A stretch of DNA of 5,571 bases from Prevotellaceae bacterium (GTDB lineage Bacteria > Bacteroidota > Bacteroidia > Bacteroidales > Bacteroidaceae). Under the pieces are notes generated by a model. That model saw only the letters and a list, made by a program, of their open reading frames with translations, did no database searches and was not told the origin of the DNA. The position numbers were made by a program, and so were the translations under genes. Of this stretch, positions 1-5,571 are shown one piece after another. The stretch lies in NCBI GenBank assembly GCA_021204885.1, contig JAJPYP010000220.1, positions 1-5,571 of the forward strand. Direction: 5' to 3'. The stretch's first letter is position 1. Each line of letters starts with the position of its first letter.

Positions 1-1000
1 GTGCGGGCTTGACGGCTTGTTCTTCCAAGCTTTCGGGCTTGATGCCGCGCTTGTTCATGCCGATGATCTCGAAGGCATGCTTGCCGCTGATGGTCACCAA
101 GTTCACGGGGGCGTTCTTCTCGGTGGAGTAGCTCACTTGGTTGGTCAATAGGTCGGTCTTGAAGAGGTAATAGACGGCGCTTTGCGTCTCCAAGCAAATC
201 TCCTTGGAGGGGAAACGCTTTTGGGCCTCCACGTAGCAGTCTATCTCGTAATTGAGGCAGCACTTGAGCTTGGCGCATTGGCCGGCGAGCTTCTGCGGGT
301 TGAGCGATATGTCCTGTATGCGGGCGGCACTGGTGGAGACGGAGACGAACGAGGTCATCCACGTGGCGCAACACAGTTCGCGTCCGCAGGGACCGATGCC
401 GCCGATGCGTCCGGCCTCTTGGCGGGCACCGATTTGCTTCATCTCGATGCGCACGCGGAAAGTCTCGGCAAAGACCTTGATGAGCTGGCGGAAGTCCACG
501 CGCTCGTCGGCGATGTAGTAGAAGATGGCTTTGTTGCCGTCGCCCTGATACTCCACGTCGCCTATCTTCATGTTCAGCTGGAGGCTGTTGGCTATCTGGC
601 GGGCCCGTATCATGGTGCCGTGTTCGCGTGCCTTGGCCTCGCGGAACTTGTCTAAGTCCACCTGCTTGGCCTTGCGGTAGATGCGCTTCAGGTCGGCTTC
701 CGACTTGAGGTTGGCTTTCTTCATCTGTAGCGGCACGAGGCGGCCTGTCAGGGTTACCGTGCCGATGTCGTGGCCCGGCGTGGCCTCCACCGCCACAATG
801 TCGCCCTTTTCCAAGGACAGCTTGTTGCTGTTGCGGAAATAGCCTTTCCGGGTGTTCTTGAACTGTACTTCCACCAAGTCGCACTCGTCGGGATTGCCCG
901 GTATGTCGGCCAGCCAGTCGTAGGTGTTGAGTTGTTTGTCTTGTCTGCCGCAGCTTTTGGCCGATAACTTTCCGCTGCCGTTATTGAGTGTAAATTCCAT
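1..1000 (-). CDS. ricT: RicT/YaaT-type PSP1-domain protein, C-terminus cut by window edge
   Basis: I translated 333 codons from the ATG at 1000 down to base 2; the frame stays open at the left edge, so the C-terminus is missing. The start is supported by the family-like N-terminus MEFTLNNGSGKL. The only in-frame codons upstream run back to the holB stop. The PSP1 core lies at about residues 40-265. It carries two cysteine clusters: C205-x4-C210-C211 in GPCGRELCCATW, and C242-x4-C247-C248 in CAKLKCCLNYE, plus C255. In Bacillus, RicT joins RicA and RicF in an Fe-S-containing cytoplasmic complex that affects RNase Y-dependent mRNA maturation and the Spo0A phosphorelay, and the matching cysteines are thought to hold the clusters. 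That role cannot be assumed here, since Bacteroidales do not sporulate and, as far as I know, lack the partners. The gene follows holB by 42 bases and is probably in the same operon. Family assignment is very secure; function in this organism is open. Confidence 0.95.
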   Translation of the reverse strand, partial: MEFTLNNGSGKLSAKSCGRQDKQLNTYDWLADIPGNPDECDLVEVQFKNTRKGYFRNSNKLSLEKGDIVAVEATPGHDIGTVTLTGRLVPLQMKKANLKSEADLKRIYRKAKQVDLDKFREAKAREHGTMIRARQIANSLQLNMKIGDVEYQGDGNKAIFYYIADERVDFRQLIKVFAETFRVRIEMKQIGARQEAGRIGGIGPCGRELCCATWMTSFVSVSTSAARIQDISLNPQKLAGQCAKLKCCLNYEIDCYVEAQKRFPSKEICLETQSAVYYLFKTDLLTNQVSYSTEKNAPVNLVTISGKHAFEIIGMNKRGIKPESLEEQAVKPA

Positions 1001-1042
1001 TGTCTGTGCTTTATGTTTATTAATGAGTATCTGTTTGGGGGT

Positions 1043-2167
1043 TCAGCTTTTCAGCAGCACGATCATCTTCAAGGCGAAGTCGAAGAAGACCATGCGGGCG
1101 TTCACGTTCTGCTCGATGTGGGCTTGTGCCTCGCTTAGCTCCTGCATGATGCCCGCCACGTTGCGCCCGTTCACGAAAGGGGCGAAGCGACAGACGAAGC
1201 TCTCTTCGGGGCGTGTCATATAGTTGAGTCCGGCCACATGGCGGTTGTAGATGAAGCTTTCACGGGTCATGCGTTGGCAGTAGGCAAGGAAGCTCTTCTG
1301 CCTTTCGCGCCCTATGGCGGCCACTTGCTCGCTCCACTGCTTCATCTCCCTTATCTTGCGTTGGTAGGAGAGGCGCATGAGCGACACGAACCAGTCGAAG
1401 AACTGCTTCCGGGCCTCGTCAAGGTGGATGGCTTTCAGGGCTTCGATGAAGTCGCCGCCTGCCAAATGTGCGATGGAAAGGCTCTCTTTCTCTTCTATGC
1501 CATACTGCCGCTGCAAGGCCTCGGCGATGACCGCTTCGGGAAGCGGATGCACGGGGAAGCTTTGTGTGCGGCTGCGGATGGTGGCCAGCAGCATGTCGGG
1601 GGCTTCGGAGACAAGGAAGAAGAGGGTCTTCTCAGGTGGCTCTTCCAAAAGCTTGAGCAGCTTGTTGGCGCAGGTCTCGTGCATCTTCTCGGGCAGCCAC
1701 ACGATGGTGATCTTGTAGCCTCCCTCGCTCGACTTGAGGTTGAGCTTGCGGGTTATCTCGTCGCTCTCCTTGGCGTAGATCATGGCTTGGCCGTTCTCCG
1801 TACCTAACTCGTCGAGCCATTGGTTCAAGGTGAAGTAGGGGCTGCCCAAGACGAAACGTCGCCACTCGGGCAGGAAGTCGTCGCACACTTCGCGCTTGGC
1901 CTTGGTGCTCTTCACGATGGGGAAGATGAAGTGCACGTCGGGGTGTACCAGCTTGTTCCACTTCACGCACGAGGGGCAGGTGCCGCAGGCGTCGCCATTG
2001 GTGCGGCGGGTGCAACAAAGGTAGCGGGCGTAGGCCATGGCCAGCGGGAACTCGCCCGCGCCGGGGGCTCCGTAAAAAAGCCGCGCGTGCGGGATGTGTC
2101 CCGACGAGACTTCCGCCAGCAGTTTCTGCTTGGCTTCCTCTTGCCCTATGACCTCTTTGAAAAACAT
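1043..2167 (-). CDS. holB: DNA polymerase III subunit delta' (clamp loader)
   Basis: This 374-residue protein is the delta' subunit of the clamp-loader complex, which opens the sliding clamp and places it on primed DNA. The N-terminal AAA+ region starts MFFKEVIGQEEAKQKLL. The P-loop position (residues 33-40, GAPGAGEF) has Glu39 where active ATPases have Lys, as expected for the non-hydrolysing delta' subunit. A zinc-binding module follows: C51/C52, then C61, C64 and C67 in ACGTCPSC. Residues 157-178 carry the family signature WLPEKMHETCANKLLKLLEEPP in divided form (WLPEKMHE, then NKLLKLLEEPP). Sensor 1 at 198-202 reads RSRTQ, with Thr in place of the Cys of the usual SRC motif. The remainder is the helical lid and C-terminal oligomerisation domain. 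Length is slightly above the E. coli protein. It starts 21 bases after the metF stop with no clear Shine-Dalgarno, so transcription with metF is likely. The identification is secure. Confidence 0.95.
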   Translation of the reverse strand: MFFKEVIGQEEAKQKLLAEVSSGHIPHARLFYGAPGAGEFPLAMAYARYLCCTRRTNGDACGTCPSCVKWNKLVHPDVHFIFPIVKSTKAKREVCDDFLPEWRRFVLGSPYFTLNQWLDELGTENGQAMIYAKESDEITRKLNLKSSEGGYKITIVWLPEKMHETCANKLLKLLEEPPEKTLFFLVSEAPDMLLATIRSRTQSFPVHPLPEAVIAEALQRQYGIEEKESLSIAHLAGGDFIEALKAIHLDEARKQFFDWFVSLMRLSYQRKIREMKQWSEQVAAIGRERQKSFLAYCQRMTRESFIYNRHVAGLNYMTRPEESFVCRFAPFVNGRNVAGIMQELSEAQAHIEQNVNARMVFFDFALKMIVLLKS

Positions 2168-2188
2168 GCCGCTTCTGCTTGTCGGTTC

Positions 2189-3142
2189 TTAGAATATGCG
2201 TCGCGCCACCTCGCGGATGCTGTCTACCGCGCCGATGGAGTAGAAGTGCAGGATGGGCACGCCATGGGCCATGAGTTCCTTGCACTGTGTCACACACCAC
2301 TCGATGCCCAATTGCTTGGCCTGGTCGTCGTCTTTGCATTGCAGGGCTTCGCGGGTGAACTCTTCCGGGAAGTCGACCTTGAAGGTCTGGGGAATGACGG
2401 TGAGCTGGGAGCGTTTCTTGAAGGGCTTGATGCCGGGTATGATGGGCACGGTGATGCCGGCGGCCCGGGCACGCCGCACGAAGTCGAAATACTTGCGGTT
2501 GTCGTAGAAGAGCTGGGTCACGGCATACTCGGCACCCGCTTCCACCTTCTTCTTCAACCAATAGAGGTCGGTGTCGCGGTTGGGTGCCTCTTCGTGCTTT
2601 TCGGGGTAACAGGCCACGCCGTAAGAGAAGGGGGTCTTGGTCACTTGCATAGGCGAGCCGTCGATGAAGATGCCCCTGTTGAAGTCGTTGACTTGTGCTT
2701 GCAGCTCTATGGCATGGCTGTAACCACCCGCTTCGGGTGTGAAGCGGGCATCGTGTTTGGCCTTGTCGCCACGCAGCACAAGCAGGTCGGTGATGCCGAG
2801 GAATTGCAGGTCGAGCAGGGTGTACTCAATCTCTTCAGGCGTGTTGCCGCTGCAAAGCACGTGGGGCACCATGGTGACGTTGTACTTGTTTTGTATGGCC
2901 GCCGCCACGGCTACCGTGCCGGGACGGCGATAGACGCGGTTCTTTTGGAACAGGCCGCCGGCCAGTTCCTTGTAGACATACTCGCTGCGGTGCGAGGTGA
3001 TGTTGATGTATTTGGGGTCGAACTCCTGCAGCGTCTCGACGGTCTCGTAGAGCTTCTCTATGCCGGTGCCTTTGAGCGGTGGCAGAATCTCGTAGGCGAA
3101 GGCCGTCTTCTCGCTGCCTTTTATCAAGTCTGTTACTTTCAT
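2189..3142 (-). CDS. metF: Methylenetetrahydrofolate reductase
   Basis: This 317-residue TIM-barrel flavoprotein reduces 5,10-methylene-tetrahydrofolate to 5-methyl-tetrahydrofolate, the methyl donor for methionine synthase, in the cytoplasm. Visible family landmarks are YEILPP at 17-22 with the catalytic-type Glu18, NITSHRS at 47-53, PHVLCSGNT at 93-101, the LRGD motif at 123-126, YPEKHEEA at 179-186, TQLFYDN at 209-215, PGIKP at 236-240 and the closing HFYS at 299-302. Between RGD and YPEKH the chain is roughly 20 residues longer than my recollection of E. coli MetF; the extra part falls near 154-175 (NRGIFIDGSPMQ and TPFSYG). I take this as a lineage trait rather than damage. The ATG at 3142 is preceded by a purine-rich stretch ending AAAGGA directly at the start codon, and by a promoter-like element about 47 bases upstream. 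It is the first gene of the likely metF-holB-ricT operon. Identification is very secure. Confidence 0.97.
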   Translation of the reverse strand: MKVTDLIKGSEKTAFAYEILPPLKGTGIEKLYETVETLQEFDPKYINITSHRSEYVYKELAGGLFQKNRVYRRPGTVAVAAAIQNKYNVTMVPHVLCSGNTPEEIEYTLLDLQFLGITDLLVLRGDKAKHDARFTPEAGGYSHAIELQAQVNDFNRGIFIDGSPMQVTKTPFSYGVACYPEKHEEAPNRDTDLYWLKKKVEAGAEYAVTQLFYDNRKYFDFVRRARAAGITVPIIPGIKPFKKRSQLTVIPQTFKVDFPEEFTREALQCKDDDQAKQLGIEWCVTQCKELMAHGVPILHFYSIGAVDSIREVARRIF

Positions 3143-3164
3143 TCCTTTCTCTTCTCGTTGCCGG

Positions 3165-3180
3165 GCGGCTATAAAACCGC
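3165..3180 (-). promoter_or_regulatory. 5'-proximal stem-loop in metF leader
   Basis: On the metF-sense strand, GCGGT (3180-3176) pairs with GCCGC (3169-3165) across a six-base AU-rich loop, giving four GC pairs and a closing G-U. It would lie a few bases from the predicted transcript start. No T-run follows, so it is not a terminator. A protective 5' stem is possible; chance is also plausible for such a short stem. Confidence 0.35.
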
Positions 3181-3188
3181 TTAATTGG

Positions 3189-3220
3189 CAAAGTTAGGAA
3201 AAAGAAATGACAATGTAACA
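3189..3220 (-). promoter_or_regulatory. Putative Bacteroidetes-type promoter of metF-holB-ricT
   Basis: The minus strand reads TAACTTTG at 3196-3189, a full match to the -7 consensus TAnnTTTG used by the Bacteroidetes primary sigma factor. At the proper distance upstream (around 3217-3220) there is only TGTT in place of TTTG, so the -33 half is weak. A start near 3182 would give a leader of about 40 bases. The rest of the 129-base gap between the lipoprotein stop (3272) and metF shows no terminator, so read-through from upstream is also possible. Confidence 0.6.
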
Positions 3221-3271
3221 GGCTTCTTCAAATTTAGGCGAAAATAATTGCGCGGGCATGCTTCCGGCTCC

Positions 3272-5182
3272 TCACTCCTTGATGCAGCGCAGGGCGGCGC
3301 CGATGTAGATGTCGTCTACCTTGACGCTTTGGAAGGCTATGTCATTGTTGGCGCAATGCAGGTAGACGGAGTGCTGCCCTACCGGCTCACCGTCGGTCCC
3401 CGAGGTCCAGTAGACGGCGCTGCGGGTGTGGTTCACGAAGCCTTGTGTGGGCGAGAGCATGCCGGTGGGGTGGATGGTCAGGCCGCTCAGATTGTCGTAG
3501 GGGAAGAACTCCTCGTTCTCCAAAGGTTCCCACGTGCCTCCTTTCAGCTTGGAGGCCTCTTCGTGTACGTAGGCTTTCAGTAGCGTCCAGTCGCTTTCGG
3601 TGGGTACGCGCCAGCCTTGCGGCGCCATCTTCCCGGTGAGCAGCGCCTCTCCGTTGTAGAGGATGTTCTGCAAGTCGTCCTCGCGCTGGAAGTAACCCGC
3701 GCCCTCGTTCAAGGAGTCTCTTTTGGTAATCTCCTCGCCGTCGTTGTACAGGGTGGCGTGCAGGTCATCGCGCATCCAGTACTGGGTGGCTACCTTGACG
3801 ATGGGGTAGGTTTGGAGCGTGTCGCGCGTGTCGCGTAGCAGGTAGCAGCTCACGGTGACCGGCAGGGGTTCGTCGGGTTTGGTAAGGGTAGGGGTGCCGT
3901 CGGCGTCGATGTAGAAACAGCTGATGGGCAGAGAACAGCCCGGCGTATAGGTAAAGGTGTTCCCGTCGGTGTTCCAGCAGACGGTACCTCCGTGTACCGC
4001 TCCTTCCACGCCAAGGAGTTGCAGCACGGTGCCTCGGGTCAGGTCAGTCTGCTCGCCCGTCACGGGGTAGAGCACGATGGCTTGCGCGTCGATGGGGAGC
4101 CCGGCCGTTTCGTCGTAGAGATACTCCTTGCACACTTCGGCCACCGTACGTCCCAAGTGGAATACATGGTAGACGTTGGACTGCGTGAAGGAGAGGGCTG
4201 AGACGCTGACACGATTCAAGCGGTTCCGGCTTTCGGTGTCGAGGGTCTGGGTGTTGCCCCATGCCTTGATGTCGGCCACCATGCCGGTCAAGGTGTCGTC
4301 TTCCGTGGGGACGACTTCGATATGGACCGTTATCTCGGTGTCGCTCTCTATGCGGTCGAGCGTCAAGGGGCAGGCGTAGAGCTTTCCGTTCCATTCCACC
4401 GTCACTTCCAGACCTGCTTCCAATGCCTGTGGAATGACGATGCAGGCCTTGCCGCTGACGTGGCCTTCGCCGTCTTCCGTCCAGTCGCCGTGGGGAATGA
4501 TGTCGGCCGTTTGCTCGCCGCATGTGAAACTGCCCGTGTGGAGGTCGAGGCTTGCCGTGGTCTTGATGCTGCCCACGACAATCGCAGGATCGGCCGCCAC
4601 GATGCCGGCGGCTTCCATCCCCGCTTGGGGCAACAGCGTGAAGTTGATTTTGGCCAATTGGTGCCCGAAGGTGAGTGCCACGGGTTCCGTACCGGCGGCA
4701 ATGCCGGTGGTACAGGCCAGCAGGAAGTCGCAGCCGGCATAGTTGTCGTCGTCGCTCTGGTCGTCGATGATGGAGATGTCCATGGTGCGACTGCCCGCTT
4801 GCATGCCGTCCTGACGGTAGGGGTAGTAGCTGTAGAAGTCGAGCCTTGCATCGGTTTCGGCAGGGTAGAACACCTCCTTTTCGGGATAGAGCATACCTTC
4901 CGTGCCACAGTTCAGGCAAAGGTTGTCGATGTAGCGTTCTTCGTCGAGCGTGCCCGGCGAGATGACGGCAAACAACCCGGCCTTGTCGCCGCTTTCAAAG
5001 GCGTTGTCGGTCACTTTGGTCTCTGCTTGGGTAATGGTGGAGGTGAAGGAGATGGGAATGTCGCCGGGCGAGGAACCGCCGCTTGACTCGTTTCCGACTT
5101 GGTTGACACAGGAGGCCAGACACACGATGAGGGCGCAACCGCTGAGCGGGACAACCGACCCTCTGCCGATTGGACTTTTCAT
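3272..5182 (-). CDS. Fimbrillin-like lipoprotein with C-terminal FISUMP-type domain
   Basis: This 636-residue protein begins with a lipoprotein signal peptide: MKSPIGRGS, a hydrophobic stretch, then the lipobox LASC with lipidated Cys25. The glycine/serine-rich linker at 31-40 is typical after such a signal. Residues about 42-310 resemble the Mfa-like/fimbrillin family of Bacteroidales: ISFTSTI at 44-50, the TKVTDNAFESGDKAGLFAV stretch at 55-73, FYSYYPY at 116-122, and GHQLAKINFTL at 173-183. Residues about 320-460 I cannot assign. Residues about 461-636 look like a FISUMP (Fibrobacter succinogenes major paralogous) domain: VATQYWMRDDL at 464-474, GWRVPTESDW at 523-532, SAVYWTSG at 588-595, and the terminal GAALRCIKE. 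The mature protein holds 14 further cysteines, an unusual number. It is probably membrane-anchored and may be exposed at the surface, but no acidic export signal is evident just after Cys25. No pilus anchor, tip or polymerisation genes lie nearby. Adhesion or pilus-tip roles are inference only. Confidence 0.85.
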   Translation of the reverse strand: MKSPIGRGSVVPLSGCALIVCLASCVNQVGNESSGGSSPGDIPISFTSTITQAETKVTDNAFESGDKAGLFAVISPGTLDEERYIDNLCLNCGTEGMLYPEKEVFYPAETDARLDFYSYYPYRQDGMQAGSRTMDISIIDDQSDDDNYAGCDFLLACTTGIAAGTEPVALTFGHQLAKINFTLLPQAGMEAAGIVAADPAIVVGSIKTTASLDLHTGSFTCGEQTADIIPHGDWTEDGEGHVSGKACIVIPQALEAGLEVTVEWNGKLYACPLTLDRIESDTEITVHIEVVPTEDDTLTGMVADIKAWGNTQTLDTESRNRLNRVSVSALSFTQSNVYHVFHLGRTVAEVCKEYLYDETAGLPIDAQAIVLYPVTGEQTDLTRGTVLQLLGVEGAVHGGTVCWNTDGNTFTYTPGCSLPISCFYIDADGTPTLTKPDEPLPVTVSCYLLRDTRDTLQTYPIVKVATQYWMRDDLHATLYNDGEEITKRDSLNEGAGYFQREDDLQNILYNGEALLTGKMAPQGWRVPTESDWTLLKAYVHEEASKLKGGTWEPLENEEFFPYDNLSGLTIHPTGMLSPTQGFVNHTRSAVYWTSGTDGEPVGQHSVYLHCANNDIAFQSVKVDDIYIGAALRCIKE

Positions 5183-5193
5183 AGAAAAAGTGT

Positions 5194-5238
5194 TTAGGTG
5201 GAGACGGCTTGCGCCGCCCTCCGGGTTAATAATGTCAT
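5194..5238 (-). other. Possible 14-codon upstream ORF in lipoprotein leader
   Basis: An ATG at 5238 opens a short frame, MTLLTRRAAQAVST, ending in TAA at 5196-5194, just 11 bases before the lipoprotein ATG and out of frame with it. It spans the GC-rich hairpin at 5201-5221. A second, even shorter frame (ATG CTG ATG GCG TAA, 5261-5247) precedes it. Short frames like these arise often by chance, and no ribosome-binding sequence supports either. A leader peptide that couples translation to leader folding is a guess. Confidence 0.2.
5201..5221 (-). promoter_or_regulatory. GC-rich hairpin with GCAA tetraloop in lipoprotein leader
   Basis: On the lipoprotein-sense strand, CGGC-GCAA-GCCG forms a four-pair GC stem closed by a GNRA-type tetraloop. 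It is extended by GAG/CTC pairs beyond a small internal loop. It ends about 18 bases before the start codon, close enough to affect ribosome access. No U-run follows, so it is not an intrinsic terminator. Confidence 0.4.
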
Positions 5239-5246
5239 TTACTTGC

Positions 5247-5271
5247 TTACGCCATCAGCATAATGGCTTAA
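5247..5271 (-). promoter_or_regulatory. Nine-pair stem-loop near the 5' end of the lipoprotein leader
   Basis: TTACGCCAT (5247-5255) and ATGGCTTAA (5263-5271) are inverted repeats with one mismatch around a seven-base loop. On the minus-strand transcript this would be the first structure after the predicted start site. A protective 5' stem is one reading. The same symmetry in DNA could be a repressor site just downstream of the promoter. Confidence 0.4.
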
Positions 5272-5279
5272 ACTTATAA

Positions 5280-5316
5280 CAAAGGTAGTACTTTTTTCCA
5301 TATATCCCGTCAAAAA
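5280..5316 (-). promoter_or_regulatory. Putative Bacteroidetes-type promoter of the lipoprotein gene
   Basis: The minus strand reads TACCTTTG at 5287-5280, a full match to TAnnTTTG. A TTTTTG at 5316-5311 could be the -33 element, with 23 bases between it and the -7; this is a little longer than the usual 19-21. A start near 5273 would give a structured leader of about 90 bases. A-rich tracts at 5311-5326 separate it from the divergent metA promoter. Confidence 0.6.
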
Positions 5317-5337
5317 CGAAAAAAAATTGTGGAAAAA

Positions 5338-5367
5338 GTGTCGGCACCGTTTTTTTGCCTACCTTTA
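5338..5367 (+). promoter_or_regulatory. Putative metA promoter, divergent from the lipoprotein promoter
   Basis: TACCTTTA at 5360-5367 differs from the -7 consensus TAnnTTTG only in the last base and follows a T-run, as is common in Bacteroidales promoters. At the right distance upstream only GTG (5338-5340) is present, so the -33 half is poor. The small symmetric sequence GTGTCGGCAC at 5338-5347 overlaps it and could be an operator, though this is weak. The leader would be about 38 bases, too short for any known SAM riboswitch. Confidence 0.4.
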
Positions 5368-5411
5368 CACCATTGTAACCGTATGCGATAACCATTAAAC
5401 CGGAACAAGAT

Positions 5412-5571
5412 ATGCCGCTGAATTTACCCGATAAACTCCCTGCCATCGAAGCGTTGAAGAAGGAGAACATCTTCGTGATAGACCATTCACGCGCCACCCG
5501 GCAGGACATACGCCCCTTGCGCATCGTGGTGTTGAACCTCATGCCGCTTAAAATCACCACCGAGACCGACT
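5412..5571 (+). CDS. metA: Homoserine O-acyltransferase (MetA family), N-terminus only
   Basis: The first 53 codons are present before the right edge cuts the gene. The N-terminus matches the MetA family closely: [20 protein letters not shown], then [20 protein letters not shown] and [13 protein letters not shown]. Landmarks are the SRA-x-RQDIRPL segment at 26-36 and LNLMP at 41-45. MetA acylates the hydroxyl of homoserine, the committing step of methionine synthesis, in the cytoplasm. The catalytic Cys, His and Glu lie beyond the window. So does the residue that decides between acetyl-CoA and succinyl-CoA, so the acyl donor cannot be told here. The ATG at 5412 is chosen because the family N-terminus begins exactly there; GGAA seven bases upstream is a weak ribosome-binding match. 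It is transcribed away from the lipoprotein gene. A minus-strand frame over the same bases (5560-5255) is its shadow. Confidence 0.96.
   Translation, partial: MPLNLPDKLPAIEALKKENIFVIDHSRATRQDIRPLRIVVLNLMPLKITTETD

Noticed and set aside
1632..2561. Open frame of 309 codons on the minus strand overlapping metF and holB
   Set aside because: Its Arg/His/Pro-rich translation is typical of an out-of-frame reading of metF and holB.
3157..3164. CCGGCAAC in the metF leader, resembling part of a SAM-I riboswitch
   Set aside because: The other conserved SAM-I segments are missing, and the predicted leader is only about 40 bases.
1820..3184. Open frame of 454 codons on the plus strand opposite metF and holB
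   Set aside because: It is the antisense shadow of two well-identified genes. GC-rich codons leave few stops, and its translation shows no family motifs.
3236..3271. Possible terminator after the lipoprotein gene
   Set aside because: GCATGC is a small palindrome, but there is no long stem followed by a T-run on the minus strand.
169..3425. TAGACGGCGCT near 174 and again near 3412
   Set aside because: Both encode Ser-Ala-Val-Tyr in unrelated proteins, so the match reflects similar codons rather than a repeat element.
4044..5086. Long open frames on both strands inside the lipoprotein gene
   Set aside because: They lie fully within the 636-codon gene, which has a signal peptide and domain motifs; the others have low-complexity or motif-free products.
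5368..5411. Three TAACC/TAAACC repeats upstream of metA
   Set aside because: Very short, unevenly spaced and within AT-rich DNA; easily due to chance.
5255..5560. 101-codon minus-strand frame over the metA start
   Set aside because: The opposite strand encodes an unmistakable MetA N-terminus, and this frame also overlaps both promoters.

Overview
The window looks like chromosomal core DNA from the order Bacteroidales, probably a Bacteroides-like gut lineage with fairly GC-rich coding sequence. Four things support this: the metF-holB-ricT gene order; start codons with little or no Shine-Dalgarno sequence; -7 elements of the TAnnTTTG type; and a lipoprotein that joins a fimbrillin-like region to a FISUMP-type C-terminus. 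I cannot name the genus from sequence alone.

Layout, left to right. On the minus strand are ricT (1000 down past base 1, C-terminus missing), holB (2167-1043) and metF (3142-2189). They have short gaps and probably form one transcript read metF, then holB, then ricT. A well-formed -7 element and a 5'-proximal hairpin precede metF. Upstream, also on the minus strand, is a 636-residue lipoprotein gene (5182-3272). It has its own promoter-like element and a leader holding two hairpins and a possible 14-codon upstream ORF. A 229-base AT-rich intergenic region separates it from metA, which starts at 5412 on the plus strand and runs off the right edge.

How the genes fit together. MetA (acylation of homoserine) and MetF (supply of 5-methyltetrahydrofolate) feed two branches that meet at methionine synthesis. 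HolB is the delta' subunit of the replicative clamp loader. RicT is the PSP1-domain, cysteine-rich protein known from Bacillus RNA processing and development. The holB-ricT pairing also occurs in Bacillus, so this linkage appears old. The lipoprotein has no visible partner genes and sits between the two methionine genes like an accessory insertion.

No RNA genes, mobile elements, CRISPR arrays or recognisable riboswitch were found. I see no clear undescribed system. The points most worth a second look are the hybrid, cysteine-rich lipoprotein, its structured leader, and the conserved holB-ricT linkage in a phylum that does not sporulate.
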